DNA of 64,000 nucleotides from Allokutzneria oryzae. GTDB taxonomy: Bacteria > Actinomycetota > Actinomycetes > Mycobacteriales > Pseudonocardiaceae. The translations under genes were made by a program, and so were the position numbers. Within the stretch, counting starts at the first letter, position 1. Every line of letters starts with the position of its first letter. Below, piece by piece: positions 49,849-59,898 of this stretch. Below the pieces are notes generated by a model. The model was given only the letters and a program-made list of their open reading frames with translations, did not search any database and was not told where the DNA came from. The stretch is taken from positions 1-64,000 of the forward strand of contig NZ_JBHLZU010000008.1 in the NCBI RefSeq assembly GCF_042429765.1, given 5' to 3'.

Positions 49849-50276
49849 GTGTCCGAGAGCGAGTTGCACGCCCTGTCCGACCGCAACGGCCTGCCGTTGG
49901 TCAACGGGGTCTCCGCAGCCAACCTCAACGACCACCTCGCGGCCGAATCCATGGTCACCGCGATCCCGCAGGTCCGTTCCCGCCGCGGGCCGCGACGGCG
50001 TAAACCCGCCAAGCTGCACGCCGACAAGGCATACGACGTTCGGGATCTGCGTTCCTGGCTACGCGAGCGGGGTATCGCGGTGGGCATCGCCCGCAAAGGC
50101 ATCGACTCCTCCGACGAACTCGGACGACACCGCTGGGCCATCGAGCGCACCCTCACCTGGCTCACCGGCTACCGCCGCCTGCCCCTGCACTACGACCGCA
50201 CAGCCCTGCACTACCTCGGATTCGCCACCCTCGCACCGGCTCTGACCTGCTTCAAGAAATTCCCAAATCCTCTATG
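49849..50276 (+). pseudogene. IS5-family transposase, C-terminal half
   Basis: The frame reads LPLVNGVSAANLNDHLAAES, PQVRSRRGPRRRKPAKLHAD, KAYDVRDLRSWLRERGIAV and ARKGIDSSDELGRHRWAIER, covering the second Asp and the catalytic Glu of an IS5-group DDE domain. The N-terminal half with the first Asp is lost. Its end lies 18 nt from the PKS stop codon, so the element marks the 3' border of the PKS operon. It is a sister of the 13690 remnant. Confidence 0.8.
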
Positions 50277-50293
50277 CACTAGATTCTCCGCAT

Positions 50294-53200
50294 CTACCGC
50301 GAAAGTGCTGCCGTCACATCTTCGATCGACGCCCCTTTCAACAGTTTGAGCATGGGTATGTCAACTCCGTACTCGTTCTTGACGCGGGTCCGGATTTCAG
50401 CGGCCATGAGCGAGTCCATCCCCAGCTTGTTGAGGGGGCGACGGTGGTCGAGGCTTTCGGGTGAAAGTCGCAGCACGGCAGCGACGAGCTGGCCGACGCG
50501 ATCGCAGCCCTCCGATGCTGTGATGACTTGGGAATGTTCCCCTGCTGTGAGTGGCGTCTGCTCGAGAGTCGGTGTCATGCGTGCGCGTGGGATGTACACG
50601 TCCTGCTTGACGGACGGTGCCAGTTCGGCGAGCAGGCTGCGGGTGGATTGGTCGGGATAGGTGTTGGCGTAGGTGGGCCAGTCGGCCGGGGTCGCGACGA
50701 TATGACCTGTGACGCCTCGATCGAGCAGTTGCCCGAGCACGGCCGCGCCGCGTGCTGGGGTGAAGCTGGCCAGTCCTGATGGCACACGAAGCTGTCCCGG
50801 ACCGTTGAGCCGGACCGCCATGCCTGTCTCCCAGAACCCCCAGCCGATACTCAACGTCGGCAGACCACGTGCGCATCGGTGCAACGCGAGAGCGTCGAGC
50901 CAGGCGTTCGCCGCGGCATACGCACCGAGCAGTGGTGACGGCAACACCGCGGCCGCTGATGAGAACAGCACGAAGAAGTCAAGGGGCCGGTCTGCGAGAA
51001 CGTGGTGCAGTGCGGCGGCTCCCTGGAGCTTCGGACGAAGAACTTCGCGAATTTCGTCAGCGCTCAGGTCGGTGACAGGCGTGTGCATGCCGATGCCTGC
51101 GGCGTGCACGACACCACAAATCGGGCGATCCAAGATCGTACGAAGCGCGGGTTCGTCGGCGACATCGAGCGTGTGGTACTCGACGTCAACGCCTCGGTCA
51201 CGCCACCGGTTCACTGTCGCTGTCCGGTGAGTCGGTACGGGACTACGACCGACGAGCAGGAGGTGACGAGCACCGCGATCGATCAACAAATCGGCGACCA
51301 CGACACCGAGGTCCCCCAGTCCACCGGTGATCAAGCACGCAGGTTCACGCCGGTCGATGCCGACCACCACTCGTGCAGGGGTCTGCCTGAACGGGAGCGG
51401 GTGGAGTTCACCACGATGCACCAGCGCCAGCACCTCGTGGAGCAGGACGCTGAGATGCCGAGCCGGCAGGGAGGCGATGTCCACGCGGTGGTAGGACGCG
51501 TTGGGTGGCCACGTTGATGGAGCCTGGCCGCTGAGCTGGACGCAACGTCCTCCGCTGGGGACCGGAGCGCCAGTCGTGGTGAAGACGACATCCACGTGAT
51601 CACTGGGTTCCCCGATCCCCGCCCAGCCAAGCAGGGCTCGTTCTTCGGCTGAGTCGGCACGTGAGGCCACAACCGTCGCACCCACCAGACGGGCAACGTG
51701 CATCGCGGCGATCGCCTGAGAACCTGTCGCGGGATGGATCAGGACGGTTTCGCCGGCACGTAGCCCCGCGAGGTCTCGCAATCCGTGGAGAGCGGGCACG
51801 TAGGTGTGCGGGAGCGTCACAGCTTCAGCCGGGGTGAGCCCGTCCGGCGTCGGCACCGTGAGAGCGGCTTCCACCAGAACGGACGAACCGACGCGCGTGC
51901 TTCCCAAGGCGAGGACGACGTCTCCCCGCGTAGGCGTGCGTACTCCCGGCCCGACGTCGGTGACGGTGCCTACGCAGCTCCACAAGCCAGGACCGCCGCT
52001 CGCGGTTGTCACCGCGATGCGCACTTGGCCGGGTCCGGGTTGCGGAGCGATCCCGGCGTGCGGAGGGCATGCCACCAGACGGGCGGCGTACCGTCTGCCT
52101 TCCCGCAGCGCGATCTGGTGCTCGCCGACGGGAAGCACCAGTTCATTCACCAGAGCGGCGAAGTCCGTCTCCGTCGGCTCCACCGGCAGGTCGATCGCGG
52201 TCGCATCGAGCCCAGGGTGCTCAACCATCACTGTTCGAACGAGACCCCACAGCGTTGCGGCCTCGGGCATAGGCACGGTGTCGGACTCGATGACAGCCTG
52301 GCTGCCTCGGGTGATCACCCACAAGCGGGTCGCACCGACTCGCTTGTCGAGTGTCCTCACCAGTTCCACCAGGTCGGAGCAGGCTTGTTCGCCGCGCGTC
52401 GTGAAGATGACCCCTAGGTAGTCGTCGGCGGCGCCGATTTCGGTGTCGACCACGCCGGCGAGCCGGTCACGTAGCGGGAGATCGTCGCCGATGACCAGCC
52501 ACCGCCGTGTCTGTTGCGCTGAGGGGGCTGAAGCAGCCGAAAGTGGTCGCCATCGCACCTCGTGCAGCCAGTTGCTCCCCGAAGTGCGTTGTTCTCCGTT
52601 GAGCAAACGGGAACGTAGTCCGTGGATCTCCATGAGCGGGGTGCCTTGCGGAGCGGTAATCCACAGGTTCCCCCCGAAGGAAACCCCGTCATCGTGCTGA
52701 TCGTCGAGGTGGGCGATGACAGACGATCCCGGGCACCCGTACCAGCGAACCCTGGCAATCGATTCGCCGACGAACGGACCACGGATGAGCGCGGCGGCAA
52801 CCTGACCACACGCGTCGAGCAGCGCGGGATGGAAGGGGTGAGCCTTCACCTCGTTTCTCAGATGCGGAGGTAGGTCGAGCATGGCCAGTACTTCCCCGTT
52901 GCCGCGCCACAGTTCGGTGATTCCCTGGAAGGACGGGCCCCAGTCGTTGCCTTGCGCGCGGTGCTCTGCATAGAAGTCCTCGACGTCCAGTCGAGCAGTG
53001 CAGCGCGCTTTCCAGATATCGGGGTCGACCGTGACGGGTACACCAGAGGTCACAGGCCCGACGCTGCCGGTGGTGAGTGTGATCCAGGAACCGTCGGCAT
53101 CCTGGCCGCTCACGGTGAACCGCCCGTTGTCCAGCTCCGTCCGCATCTGCGGTGGATCGTCGGTCAACCGCAGTGGTGCGAGGAACCTGATGTCGCTGAG

Positions 53201-55942
53201 CTCGACCGGGCCGGTGCCGAACTCGTGGTGCGCGGCCTGCAGAGCGAGATCGACGGTGACCATTCCGGGCAAGATCGACTCGCCCTGGACGCGATGTTCG
53301 ACCAGGTAGTGAGCTGCTTCGGCGGTCATGGGGGCGCCCGCCGCGGGTGTGGCCGCGGGCATTTCCGGGAGCCAGTACCGCTGATGCTGCCAGGGGTAGC
53401 AAGGCAGATCGTGGTGCGGAGCACGACCTCCGTACACGCCATGCCAGTCGATCGTCACCCCGTCGGTGTACAGCTCGGCCAGGCGAGCGTGCAGGGCGGC
53501 CTGCCCCGGTTCACCGCGCATCAGCGACCCCAGGGCTCTCGTGGCACCGCAGTCGGTGATCGCGTCCGTGAGCACTGGATGCGGGCTGATTTCCAGGAAC
53601 ACCCCGCACCGCTGGGTCTCGGCTGCGATCGCGTCCGCGAACAACACCGGCTGACGCAGGTTGTCGGCCCAGTAGCGGGCATCCAGTTCCGTGCCGTCGA
53701 GATCACCTCCGCGGACCGTCGAGTGGAAACGCACCTGGGCCGTCCGAGGCTGGATGTCGGCGAGTGCCTTGAGCAGCTGTTCCCGGATCGGATCCATCGA
53801 CGGGCTGTGTGAGGCGAAGTCGACTCGCACCAGGTGTGCGAACAATCCCCGGTCCGTGAGCCCGTCCACCGCCGCTCGCACCCTGTCGGTTGGACCGGAG
53901 ATCACGGTGGTGCTCGGACTGTTGTGGGCAGCAATGCTCAGGTCGCCATCCACCAGTTGCGCCATCTCGGCCGACGGCAGCCCGACGACAGCCATCGCCC
54001 CGGTGCCACTGACTTGCCTGGCCAAGCGGCTACGCAGACAGATGACCTTGGCAGCGTCGGAGAGATCGAGGGCACCGGCCACGTACGCGGCGGCCACTTC
54101 ACCCATGCTGTGACCGATCACCACGTCCGGTTCCACACCCCAGCTGCGCCACAAGGCGGCCAGCGACACCTGCATCGCCCAGAGAGCAGGTTGCACAACG
54201 TCCAGATCGGACAGTGCGTCGGGCGTGTCGTCGGCCAGAACGTCGAGCAGCGACCAGCCCGCGTGATCGGAAATGGCCTCCGCGCAGTACCGCAAGGCGT
54301 CTCGGAACACCGGCTCGGTGTCCAGCAAGTCCCGGCCCATACCCGGCCACTGCGAGCCCTGACCGGGGAACACGAACGCCACACGTGGCGTTTCGTCAAC
54401 AGCACCCGAAGGTGACTGCGCGGCCAGTACCGCCCCGGCAAGCTGCGTCGCGTCGTGTCCCGAGACCGCGAGCCGATAGGGATGGTGGTCACGACGCTGC
54501 GCGGCAGCGGCGCACATACCCGGCACGTCAGCCGGGTCGATGTCGTGCAGCAGTCTCGCGTAGTCGCCTGCCAGCACCCGCAGTGCGACGGGATCTGCGG
54601 CAGAAATGGGCAGGACCAACGAGTCCGAGGCGGGCTGTGGCTGCGGCCGGGGTGCATCGGTCGAGGCGAGCACCACGTGCGCGTTACTGCCCGCGATGCC
54701 GAACGCGCTGACCCCGGCGATCGCGCGGTCCTCACGCGGCCAGGGCACGGTGGTGGTCGGCACCGCCAGCCCGGCCTGCTCCCAGTCGAGCGCGGCGTTG
54801 GGCTCGTGCATGTGCAGGCTCGCCGGGATCTGCCGGTTATGCAGGCTCAGTACGGTCTTGATCAGACCAGCGACGCCGGCTGCGCCCTCGGCGTGGCCGA
54901 TGTTGGTCTTGCTCGAACCGACCAAACACGGACGGTCGGGGGCGCGTCCCGCACCGAGGACTTCGGCCAGGGCTCGCAGTTCCACCGCGTCACCGACGCG
55001 CGTGCCTGTTCCGTGGGCCTCGACGTAGTCCAGCTGCTGTGCGTCGAGACCGGCGTCGGCGAGTGCGGCGCGCATCATCGCGACCTGCCCGTCCTGGGAC
55101 GGCGTGAGTAGGTAGCCGCTGGATCGACCGTCGCTGTTGGTCGCGCTGCCCACGATTACCGCGTAGACGCGGTCGCCGTCGGAAACGGCTCTGCTCAGCG
55201 GTTTGAGTACGACCACGCCGACGCCGTCGCTGCGGACGAAGCCGTCGCCGGACGCATCGGCGAACTTGCACCGCCCGTCCCTGGCGAGCATCCGGCCCCG
55301 GCAGTAGGCGATGCTCTCGTCCGGAAGTAGCACCACGTTCGTACCGCCCGCGATGGCCAGTTCGGACTCCCCGTCACGCACGCTGCGGTACGCGAGATGC
55401 AGAGCCACCAACGACGAGGAGCACGCCGTGTCCACCGAGATGCTGGGTCCTCGGGCGTCCAAGGCGAAGGACAATCTGCCCGCCAGCACTGACCTGGCGG
55501 TACCCGTCACCGCGTACACGTCTAGGTCGGGCAGCCTGCTTGCGAGGTCCGCGTAATTGACCGCGATCTCACCGATGAATACGCCGGTCCGAGTGCCCTC
55601 GATCGTGCTCGGGGCGATGCCGGCGTCGTTCAGGGCGTCCCAGGCGACCTCCAGCAGGTGACGCTGCTGAGGGTCCATCCGCTCCGCCTCCCTCGGCGAG
55701 ATGCCGAAGAACGCCGCGTCGAACCCCGCGATGTCGTCCAGGAAGCCACCCCACCGGCTGTAAGTGCGGCCGACGGCATCGGGGTCGGGATCGAAGTAGA
55801 ACTCGATCGGAAATCGGTTGTCGGGAATCTCGCGCACGACATCCAGACCGTCACGCAACAATCGCCAGTACTCGTCCGGCCCGTCGGCGTTCGCGAAGCG
55901 GCAACCGATCCCGACCACAGCCACCTGATTAACGTCAATCAT
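50294..55942 (-). CDS. Type I polyketide synthase, single module KS-AT-DH-(ER*)-KR-ACP
   Basis: The 1882-residue protein has KS (DTACSSS Cys near residue 172, EAHGTGT, KTNIGHAEGAAG), AT (PGQGSQWPGMG, GHSMGEVAAAYV near 609, DFASHS in the specificity region), DH (HRVQGESILP near 881 and DACGQ near 1042), an ER-like domain near 1380-1440 whose nucleotide loop is LIHPATGSQA where GGVG is expected, KR (LITGGLGDLGVVVADLL near 1539, SSAAAV and GAYAAANAWLDALA) and ACP (LGMDSLMA, Ser near 1842). The ER is probably inactive, giving an alkene or alcohol. AT FASH is closer to methylmalonyl (YASH) than malonyl (HAFH). The protein has no thioesterase or docking domain and starts directly at the KS. It could act iteratively. 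It is coupled to the upstream thioesterase gene. Confidence 0.92.
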   Translation of the reverse strand: MIDVNQVAVVGIGCRFANADGPDEYWRLLRDGLDVVREIPDNRFPIEFYFDPDPDAVGRTYSRWGGFLDDIAGFDAAFFGISPREAERMDPQQRHLLEVAWDALNDAGIAPSTIEGTRTGVFIGEIAVNYADLASRLPDLDVYAVTGTARSVLAGRLSFALDARGPSISVDTACSSSLVALHLAYRSVRDGESELAIAGGTNVVLLPDESIAYCRGRMLARDGRCKFADASGDGFVRSDGVGVVVLKPLSRAVSDGDRVYAVIVGSATNSDGRSSGYLLTPSQDGQVAMMRAALADAGLDAQQLDYVEAHGTGTRVGDAVELRALAEVLGAGRAPDRPCLVGSSKTNIGHAEGAAGVAGLIKTVLSLHNRQIPASLHMHEPNAALDWEQAGLAVPTTTVPWPREDRAIAGVSAFGIAGSNAHVVLASTDAPRPQPQPASDSLVLPISAADPVALRVLAGDYARLLHDIDPADVPGMCAAAAQRRDHHPYRLAVSGHDATQLAGAVLAAQSPSGAVDETPRVAFVFPGQGSQWPGMGRDLLDTEPVFRDALRYCAEAISDHAGWSLLDVLADDTPDALSDLDVVQPALWAMQVSLAALWRSWGVEPDVVIGHSMGEVAAAYVAGALDLSDAAKVICLRSRLARQVSGTGAMAVVGLPSAEMAQLVDGDLSIAAHNSPSTTVISGPTDRVRAAVDGLTDRGLFAHLVRVDFASHSPSMDPIREQLLKALADIQPRTAQVRFHSTVRGGDLDGTELDARYWADNLRQPVLFADAIAAETQRCGVFLEISPHPVLTDAITDCGATRALGSLMRGEPGQAALHARLAELYTDGVTIDWHGVYGGRAPHHDLPCYPWQHQRYWLPEMPAATPAAGAPMTAEAAHYLVEHRVQGESILPGMVTVDLALQAAHHEFGTGPVELSDIRFLAPLRLTDDPPQMRTELDNGRFTVSGQDADGSWITLTTGSVGPVTSGVPVTVDPDIWKARCTARLDVEDFYAEHRAQGNDWGPSFQGITELWRGNGEVLAMLDLPPHLRNEVKAHPFHPALLDACGQVAAALIRGPFVGESIARVRWYGCPGSSVIAHLDDQHDDGVSFGGNLWITAPQGTPLMEIHGLRSRLLNGEQRTSGSNWLHEVRWRPLSAASAPSAQQTRRWLVIGDDLPLRDRLAGVVDTEIGAADDYLGVIFTTRGEQACSDLVELVRTLDKRVGATRLWVITRGSQAVIESDTVPMPEAATLWGLVRTVMVEHPGLDATAIDLPVEPTETDFAALVNELVLPVGEHQIALREGRRYAARLVACPPHAGIAPQPGPGQVRIAVTTASGGPGLWSCVGTVTDVGPGVRTPTRGDVVLALGSTRVGSSVLVEAALTVPTPDGLTPAEAVTLPHTYVPALHGLRDLAGLRAGETVLIHPATGSQAIAAMHVARLVGATVVASRADSAEERALLGWAGIGEPSDHVDVVFTTTGAPVPSGGRCVQLSGQAPSTWPPNASYHRVDIASLPARHLSVLLHEVLALVHRGELHPLPFRQTPARVVVGIDRREPACLITGGLGDLGVVVADLLIDRGARHLLLVGRSPVPTHRTATVNRWRDRGVDVEYHTLDVADEPALRTILDRPICGVVHAAGIGMHTPVTDLSADEIREVLRPKLQGAAALHHVLADRPLDFFVLFSSAAAVLPSPLLGAYAAANAWLDALALHRCARGLPTLSIGWGFWETGMAVRLNGPGQLRVPSGLASFTPARGAAVLGQLLDRGVTGHIVATPADWPTYANTYPDQSTRSLLAELAPSVKQDVYIPRARMTPTLEQTPLTAGEHSQVITASEGCDRVGQLVAAVLRLSPESLDHRRPLNKLGMDSLMAAEIRTRVKNEYGVDIPMLKLLKGASIEDVTAALSR

Positions 55943-56667
55943 GTCGCCGCGCTCCCTTTCAGCTCCCTTTGAACCACGTCGACCACCAGCGGGTCACGAA
56001 CGAAGAAGTGATCTCCGGGTAGCACCCGGATCATCGCGGGCGTCGTGGTCAGCTCCGACCACCGGCGCACGCTGTCTGCAGTGACCACCGGGTCGTCACG
56101 ACCAACAAGCACCGTGACGGGGCACGAGAGAACGTGTCCCCTGTGGCGGTAGGTCTCGACCACAGTGGCGTCAGCTCGCAGTGCCGGCAACGCGTGGCTC
56201 AGAGTGTCCTGGTCTGACCGCACCGCGTCAGGAGTCCCTCCGGTCGCAAGCACCTCGGCCAGCAGTTCGTCATCGGGCAACGTCCGCACCGATTTCAATC
56301 GGCTCGGCCGATGCGGCGCGCCTGCTGCGACGGCGAACAGCCGCACCGGCACCACTCCGTGATCACGCTCCAACGCCACCGCAGTCGCGTACGCCAGCAG
56401 CGCTCCCATGCTGTGGCCGAACAATGCGATCTCTCTTTGGCGCGAATGGATCGCAATCTGACGTGCCAGAGGAGACGTGATCTTCTCGGTTGACGTCAAA
56501 GCTGGCTCGTCGGCTCGTCGTCCGCGTCCGGGCAGGAGCACCGGAACCACGTGCAGCGCCGTCCGTTGCTCCCAGCTCAGGTACAACGATTCACTACCGC
56601 CGGCATGCGGGAAGCAATACAGGTGAAGTCCCGCGCCTGGATGGGGATCGAACCAGTCGTTAAGCAT
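55939..56667 (-). CDS. Type II thioesterase
   Basis: The 242-residue alpha/beta hydrolase has an oxyanion region LYCFPHAGGSESLYLSW, nucleophile elbow ALFGHSMGALLAY (Ser) and catalytic His in LPGDHFFV, with Asp in the VGRDDPVV segment. Such external thioesterases remove stalled or wrong acyl groups from carrier proteins of PKS or NRPS. Its stop overlaps the PKS start by 4 nt (ATGA), so both are translated together. GAGG precedes ATG 56667. Confidence 0.92.
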   Translation of the reverse strand: MLNDWFDPHPGAGLHLYCFPHAGGSESLYLSWEQRTALHVVPVLLPGRGRRADEPALTSTEKITSPLARQIAIHSRQREIALFGHSMGALLAYATAVALERDHGVVPVRLFAVAAGAPHRPSRLKSVRTLPDDELLAEVLATGGTPDAVRSDQDTLSHALPALRADATVVETYRHRGHVLSCPVTVLVGRDDPVVTADSVRRWSELTTTPAMIRVLPGDHFFVRDPLVVDVVQRELKGSAAT

Positions 56668-57155
56668 CGGTCCTCGCGATCCGTCACAACGACGTCACGT
56701 TACGCAGTGTTTTCCTCGTTTGAATTCCAGTGGTCAGCAGGAATTCCCCATGGACGGCCACTTGTCGAGGCCAGCCGCGCTCTCCGGTCGCAGCCGTTTG
56801 CGCGGGCTGTGACTATGGGCTGCGTTGTACGTCTTGCATCCCGGACGCATCGCATCCACACCAACGACCTGCTGTGCGACTGTCCACGGCGCTATCCGGA
56901 GGCCGACGCCGTCGACCGCCCGGCCTTTCGGGCGATTGCACCCGTCGACACGCACAGCAACTCAGACGTGGCCAGATATCTCTCCGCTGAGCAGCTGCCA
57001 GTGGGGAATCTGAACTGGCCACCGACACAATGGGAACACCTCGGCATCGCACCGCAAAGCAAAGTCGCCCGACCGGGCACCCCGCACGAAGGCAGATGAC
57101 CTCATGCAATCGGATCGAGCCACCAGTTTCACCTGATCGCGACGGGAGACTCCCG
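56668..57155. other. Upstream region of the TE-PKS operon
   Basis: No convincing gene is seen. A plus-strand frame (56551-57099) is open but overlaps the thioesterase gene in antisense and has no motif. The operon promoter must lie close to 56700. Confidence 0.35.
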
Positions 57156-57690
57156 ATGCGGATCACGCCCCGCCGACGCAGAGAACCGGATCGCATCCGA
57201 GCCCGCAGGGGCTGCACACCATCGGCTTCCGTGACGTCGCCGCAGAAGCCGGTGTCTCGGTCAACCTCGTGCAGTACTACTTCCCCACCAAGGCACGACT
57301 GCTGCACGGCGGTCTCATCCACGTTCGCGCCCGCATCAGCGAACGCCTCCGCCAACGCCTGAACGCGCTACCGCGCCGGGCCGACGCGGCACGGCGCATC
57401 CGCACGATCCTGCACGAGCTCCTGCCCATCGACGAGGCCAGCACCGACCTCTACCGCGTCCACGCCGCCTACGCCGCACTCGCGCTCACCGACCCGGACC
57501 TGGCTGCCCTGCCGCACACCGCAGGCCCCGACGACCTCCACCCCGAACTGACCAAACTCCTGACCACCGCCCAGCGCACCACCCGAGCGCACCGCCACCA
57601 CCCTGCTCGCCCCAGCCACCGGCCTGTCGGCTTACACCGTCTCCGGCTACCACAGCCTCGCCGAAGCCACCCGCGTCCTAGGTGTATCCG
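57156..57690 (+). pseudogene. TetR-family regulator, frameshifted and truncated
   Basis: The HTH core reads GFRDVAAEAGVSVNLVQYYF and PTKARLLH across a frame change near 57215; the ligand-binding helices follow in one frame (ISERLRQRLNALPRRADAAR, EASTDLYRVHAAYAALALTD) up to about 57580, then shift again to TTLLAPATGLSAYTVSGYHS. The C-terminus joins the IS481-type element. Multiple indels make it non-functional. It may once have regulated the TE-PKS operon. Confidence 0.65.
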
Positions 57691-57729
57691 GTCAGGACGT
57701 TGGTAGCGGTGGATAGGTGTTGACGTGGG

Positions 57730-57786
57730 GAGAGCCTCCGGTTGGGGTGTGGCTTGTCTAGGACCCACGCCATGCCGGAGGCTCTC
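57730..57786. repeat. Inverted repeat at IS481-type transposase start
   Basis: GAGAGCCTCCGG (57730-57741) and CCGGAGGCTCTC (57775-57786) are perfect 12-bp arms flanking the start region of the transposase. Such hairpins at IS 5' ends can block impinging transcription or translation. Confidence 0.6.
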
Positions 57787-58095
57787 GTGTCCCACCGCAA
57801 TGCCCGTACCACGTTCCTGGGCAGGCTGTTGATCGTCGAACGTCACCGCCGGGGGTGGCCGCAAGCGCATGTGGCCAGGGCAATGGGAATCTCGCGCGAG
57901 TGCGTGAGGACCTGGCTTGATCGTTATGCGGCTGAGGGAGAGGCCGGGCTGCACGACCGGTCCTCACGACCGCATTCCTCACCGCGGCGCACCAGTGCCC
58001 AGACCGAGCAGCGGATCGTTGCGCTGCGGCAGCGTCGTGGTCCGGATTGGCTTGGATCTCGTGGCAGCCTTCCGTCGTGGCCTCTTGGGCAATGA
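57772..58095 (+). pseudogene. IS481-family transposase, N-terminal part
   Basis: From ATG 57772 the frame reads LVSHRNARTTFLGRLLIVER, HVARAMGISRECVRTWLDRY and AAEGEAGLHDRSSRPHSSPR. This is the HTH-containing N-terminus of an IS481-family transposase (usual length about 320 residues). After about 95 residues (LRQRRGPDWLGS) homology ends and the DDE domain is absent. The left end of the element lies near 57690. Confidence 0.75.
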
Positions 58096-58232
58096 CGGGT
58101 GGGGCTCGATCCGTTCCGCCCCGTCGGTCGCGGTTCGTTGTGCTGTGAAACGAATTGCCTCGCCCGGGCGGAGCGCTTCAACTATCCCCGAGTCGCGCTG
58201 GTGAGCGCGATGTGACCTTGGGGGCTCCACAC

Positions 58233-59849
58233 ATGAAGAGAATCCGCCGCGCGGCGGTCATTCCCGCCGCCGTCGCCCTCGTGCTGACCGGGCAGGTGCC
58301 CGTTCTGGCTGGGGAGCAGCCACTCGGCTCCGCCGGTATTCCGGCGGAGTACGCGAACCAGACGCTCGACTGGCACCGCTGTTCGGTCGACGAGCTGGGC
58401 TCCGCCCCTCCACCGGGATCCGAGCACATGGAGTGCGCGGCCTACCGCACCCCGCGGAACTGGCACCGGCTCAGCGACACCCGCGACCTCATGATCGCGA
58501 TCAGCAGACTCCCCGCCACCGGGCAGGCCACGGGCTCGGTGCTGATCAACCCGGGCGGGCCGGGGGCGGAAGGCCGCATCTACCCCGCACGGCTGCGCTA
58601 CCAGCAGCGGCTGCTGATCAACCACGAGGTCGTCGGCTTCGACCCGCGCGGCACCGGCAGGAGCACGAGCATCAGCTGCGGCGGCGCGCTCGACGGACCG
58701 GAGCAGTACGACCCGCGCGACCGGGATCCGCAAAACCTCCAGGTCATCCTGGACGCCACCAAGAAGGCGGCCGACGCCTGCATGGAGCGCGCGGGCGACC
58801 TCGGCCCGCTGATCAACACCGACCAGACCGTGCGCGACGTCGACCTGCTCCGGGTGCTGCTCAAGCGCCAGGAGATCACCTGGGTCGGCTACTCGGCGGG
58901 CACCTGGATGGGCGCGCACTACGCGACGCTGTTCCCGAAGCGGGTCAAGCGGGCCCTGCTGGACTCCCCGGTGGAGTTCACCACCAGCTGGGAGCGGGCA
59001 TTCGCCTGGCAGCCGCTCAGCTTCGAGCGCCGGTGGCGGCAGGACTTCCTGCCGTGGATGGCCAAGTACGACAAGCTCTACGGCTTCGGCAGGACCGGTG
59101 AGGAGGCTCGGCAGACCTACGAGACGGTCCGGACCGCGCTGGGCGTACGCCCTGTCCAGTACAACGGCTTCACGGTGGGACCGAACATCCTGGACTCGAT
59201 CGCCGCCGAGGGCATCTACGGCAAGCGCCAGTTCCCCACCACGGCCACCACGCTGGTCGACATCCGCAAACTGACCCAAGCGAGCACCTCCGACCGGGAG
59301 AAGGCCGAGGCCGCGCTGCGCGTCAAGGCGGCGCTGGAGACCAGGGACGTGGAGACCCGCCTCATGCCGGGCAAGGCGTCCCTGCCGGGGGCGCCGGACT
59401 CCTACCCGACGAACTTCTGGACGATCCGGTGCAACGAGGGGCCGTGGCCGGGTGACCGCGAGAGCGTGGTCCGGCAGTCGCAGGAGCACCTCGACCGGCA
59501 GCAGACCTTGGTCGGCGGGAAGTGGATGGTGCAGCCGTGCATCTTCTGGCGCAAGCCCCCGCTGCCGCTGCCGCGGATCGACGGCCGAGGCCTGCCGCCG
59601 ACGCTGATCGTCCATTCCGTGCACGACCCCGCGACGGCGATCGAGGGCGCCCGGCGCGCGCACGACGCCTTCGCCGGCTCCCGGATGATCACCGTCACCG
59701 ATGAGGGCGACCACGGCCTCTACGCCGCGAACCCGGCCATCGGGAACCCCGACCTGGACAAGGTCGTCAACGACTACCTGATCGACGGCATCGTGCCCCA
59801 GGACACGACCATGCCCGGCGTGCCGCTCCCGCCGCCGCCCGGCTCCTGA
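58233..59849 (+). CDS. Secreted S33-type alpha/beta hydrolase (tripeptidyl aminopeptidase-like)
   Basis: The 538-residue exoprotein has a signal peptide (IRRAAVIPAAVALVLTGQVP). The alpha/beta hydrolase features are the oxyanion LINPGGPGAEG, nucleophile WVGYSAGTWMGAHYA, acid HSVHDPAT and catalytic His in DEGDHGLYA. The order and length match Streptomyces tripeptidyl aminopeptidase/SCO-type S33 proteases, which trim N-terminal tripeptides from exported proteins. ATG 58233 is chosen because the signal peptide begins there. A bidirectional terminator follows. Confidence 0.9.
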   Translation: MKRIRRAAVIPAAVALVLTGQVPVLAGEQPLGSAGIPAEYANQTLDWHRCSVDELGSAPPPGSEHMECAAYRTPRNWHRLSDTRDLMIAISRLPATGQATGSVLINPGGPGAEGRIYPARLRYQQRLLINHEVVGFDPRGTGRSTSISCGGALDGPEQYDPRDRDPQNLQVILDATKKAADACMERAGDLGPLINTDQTVRDVDLLRVLLKRQEITWVGYSAGTWMGAHYATLFPKRVKRALLDSPVEFTTSWERAFAWQPLSFERRWRQDFLPWMAKYDKLYGFGRTGEEARQTYETVRTALGVRPVQYNGFTVGPNILDSIAAEGIYGKRQFPTTATTLVDIRKLTQASTSDREKAEAALRVKAALETRDVETRLMPGKASLPGAPDSYPTNFWTIRCNEGPWPGDRESVVRQSQEHLDRQQTLVGGKWMVQPCIFWRKPPLPLPRIDGRGLPPTLIVHSVHDPATAIEGARRAHDAFAGSRMITVTDEGDHGLYAANPAIGNPDLDKVVNDYLIDGIVPQDTTMPGVPLPPPPGS

Positions 59850-59853
59850 CACC

Positions 59854-59891
59854 ACGAGGCCCCGCCGAGCGCTCGCTCGACGGGGCCTCGT
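59854..59891. terminator. Bidirectional terminator
   Basis: ACGAGGCCCCG (59854-59864) pairs with CGGGGCCTCGT (59881-59891), 5 nt after the S33 stop and 8 nt after the family A stop on the other strand. It serves both convergent genes. Confidence 0.85.
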
Positions 59892-59898
59892 CACAGGC

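Noticed and set aside
58182..59894. 570-codon minus-strand ORF
   Set aside because: It is antisense to the S33 peptidase, which has a clear catalytic triad and signal peptide.
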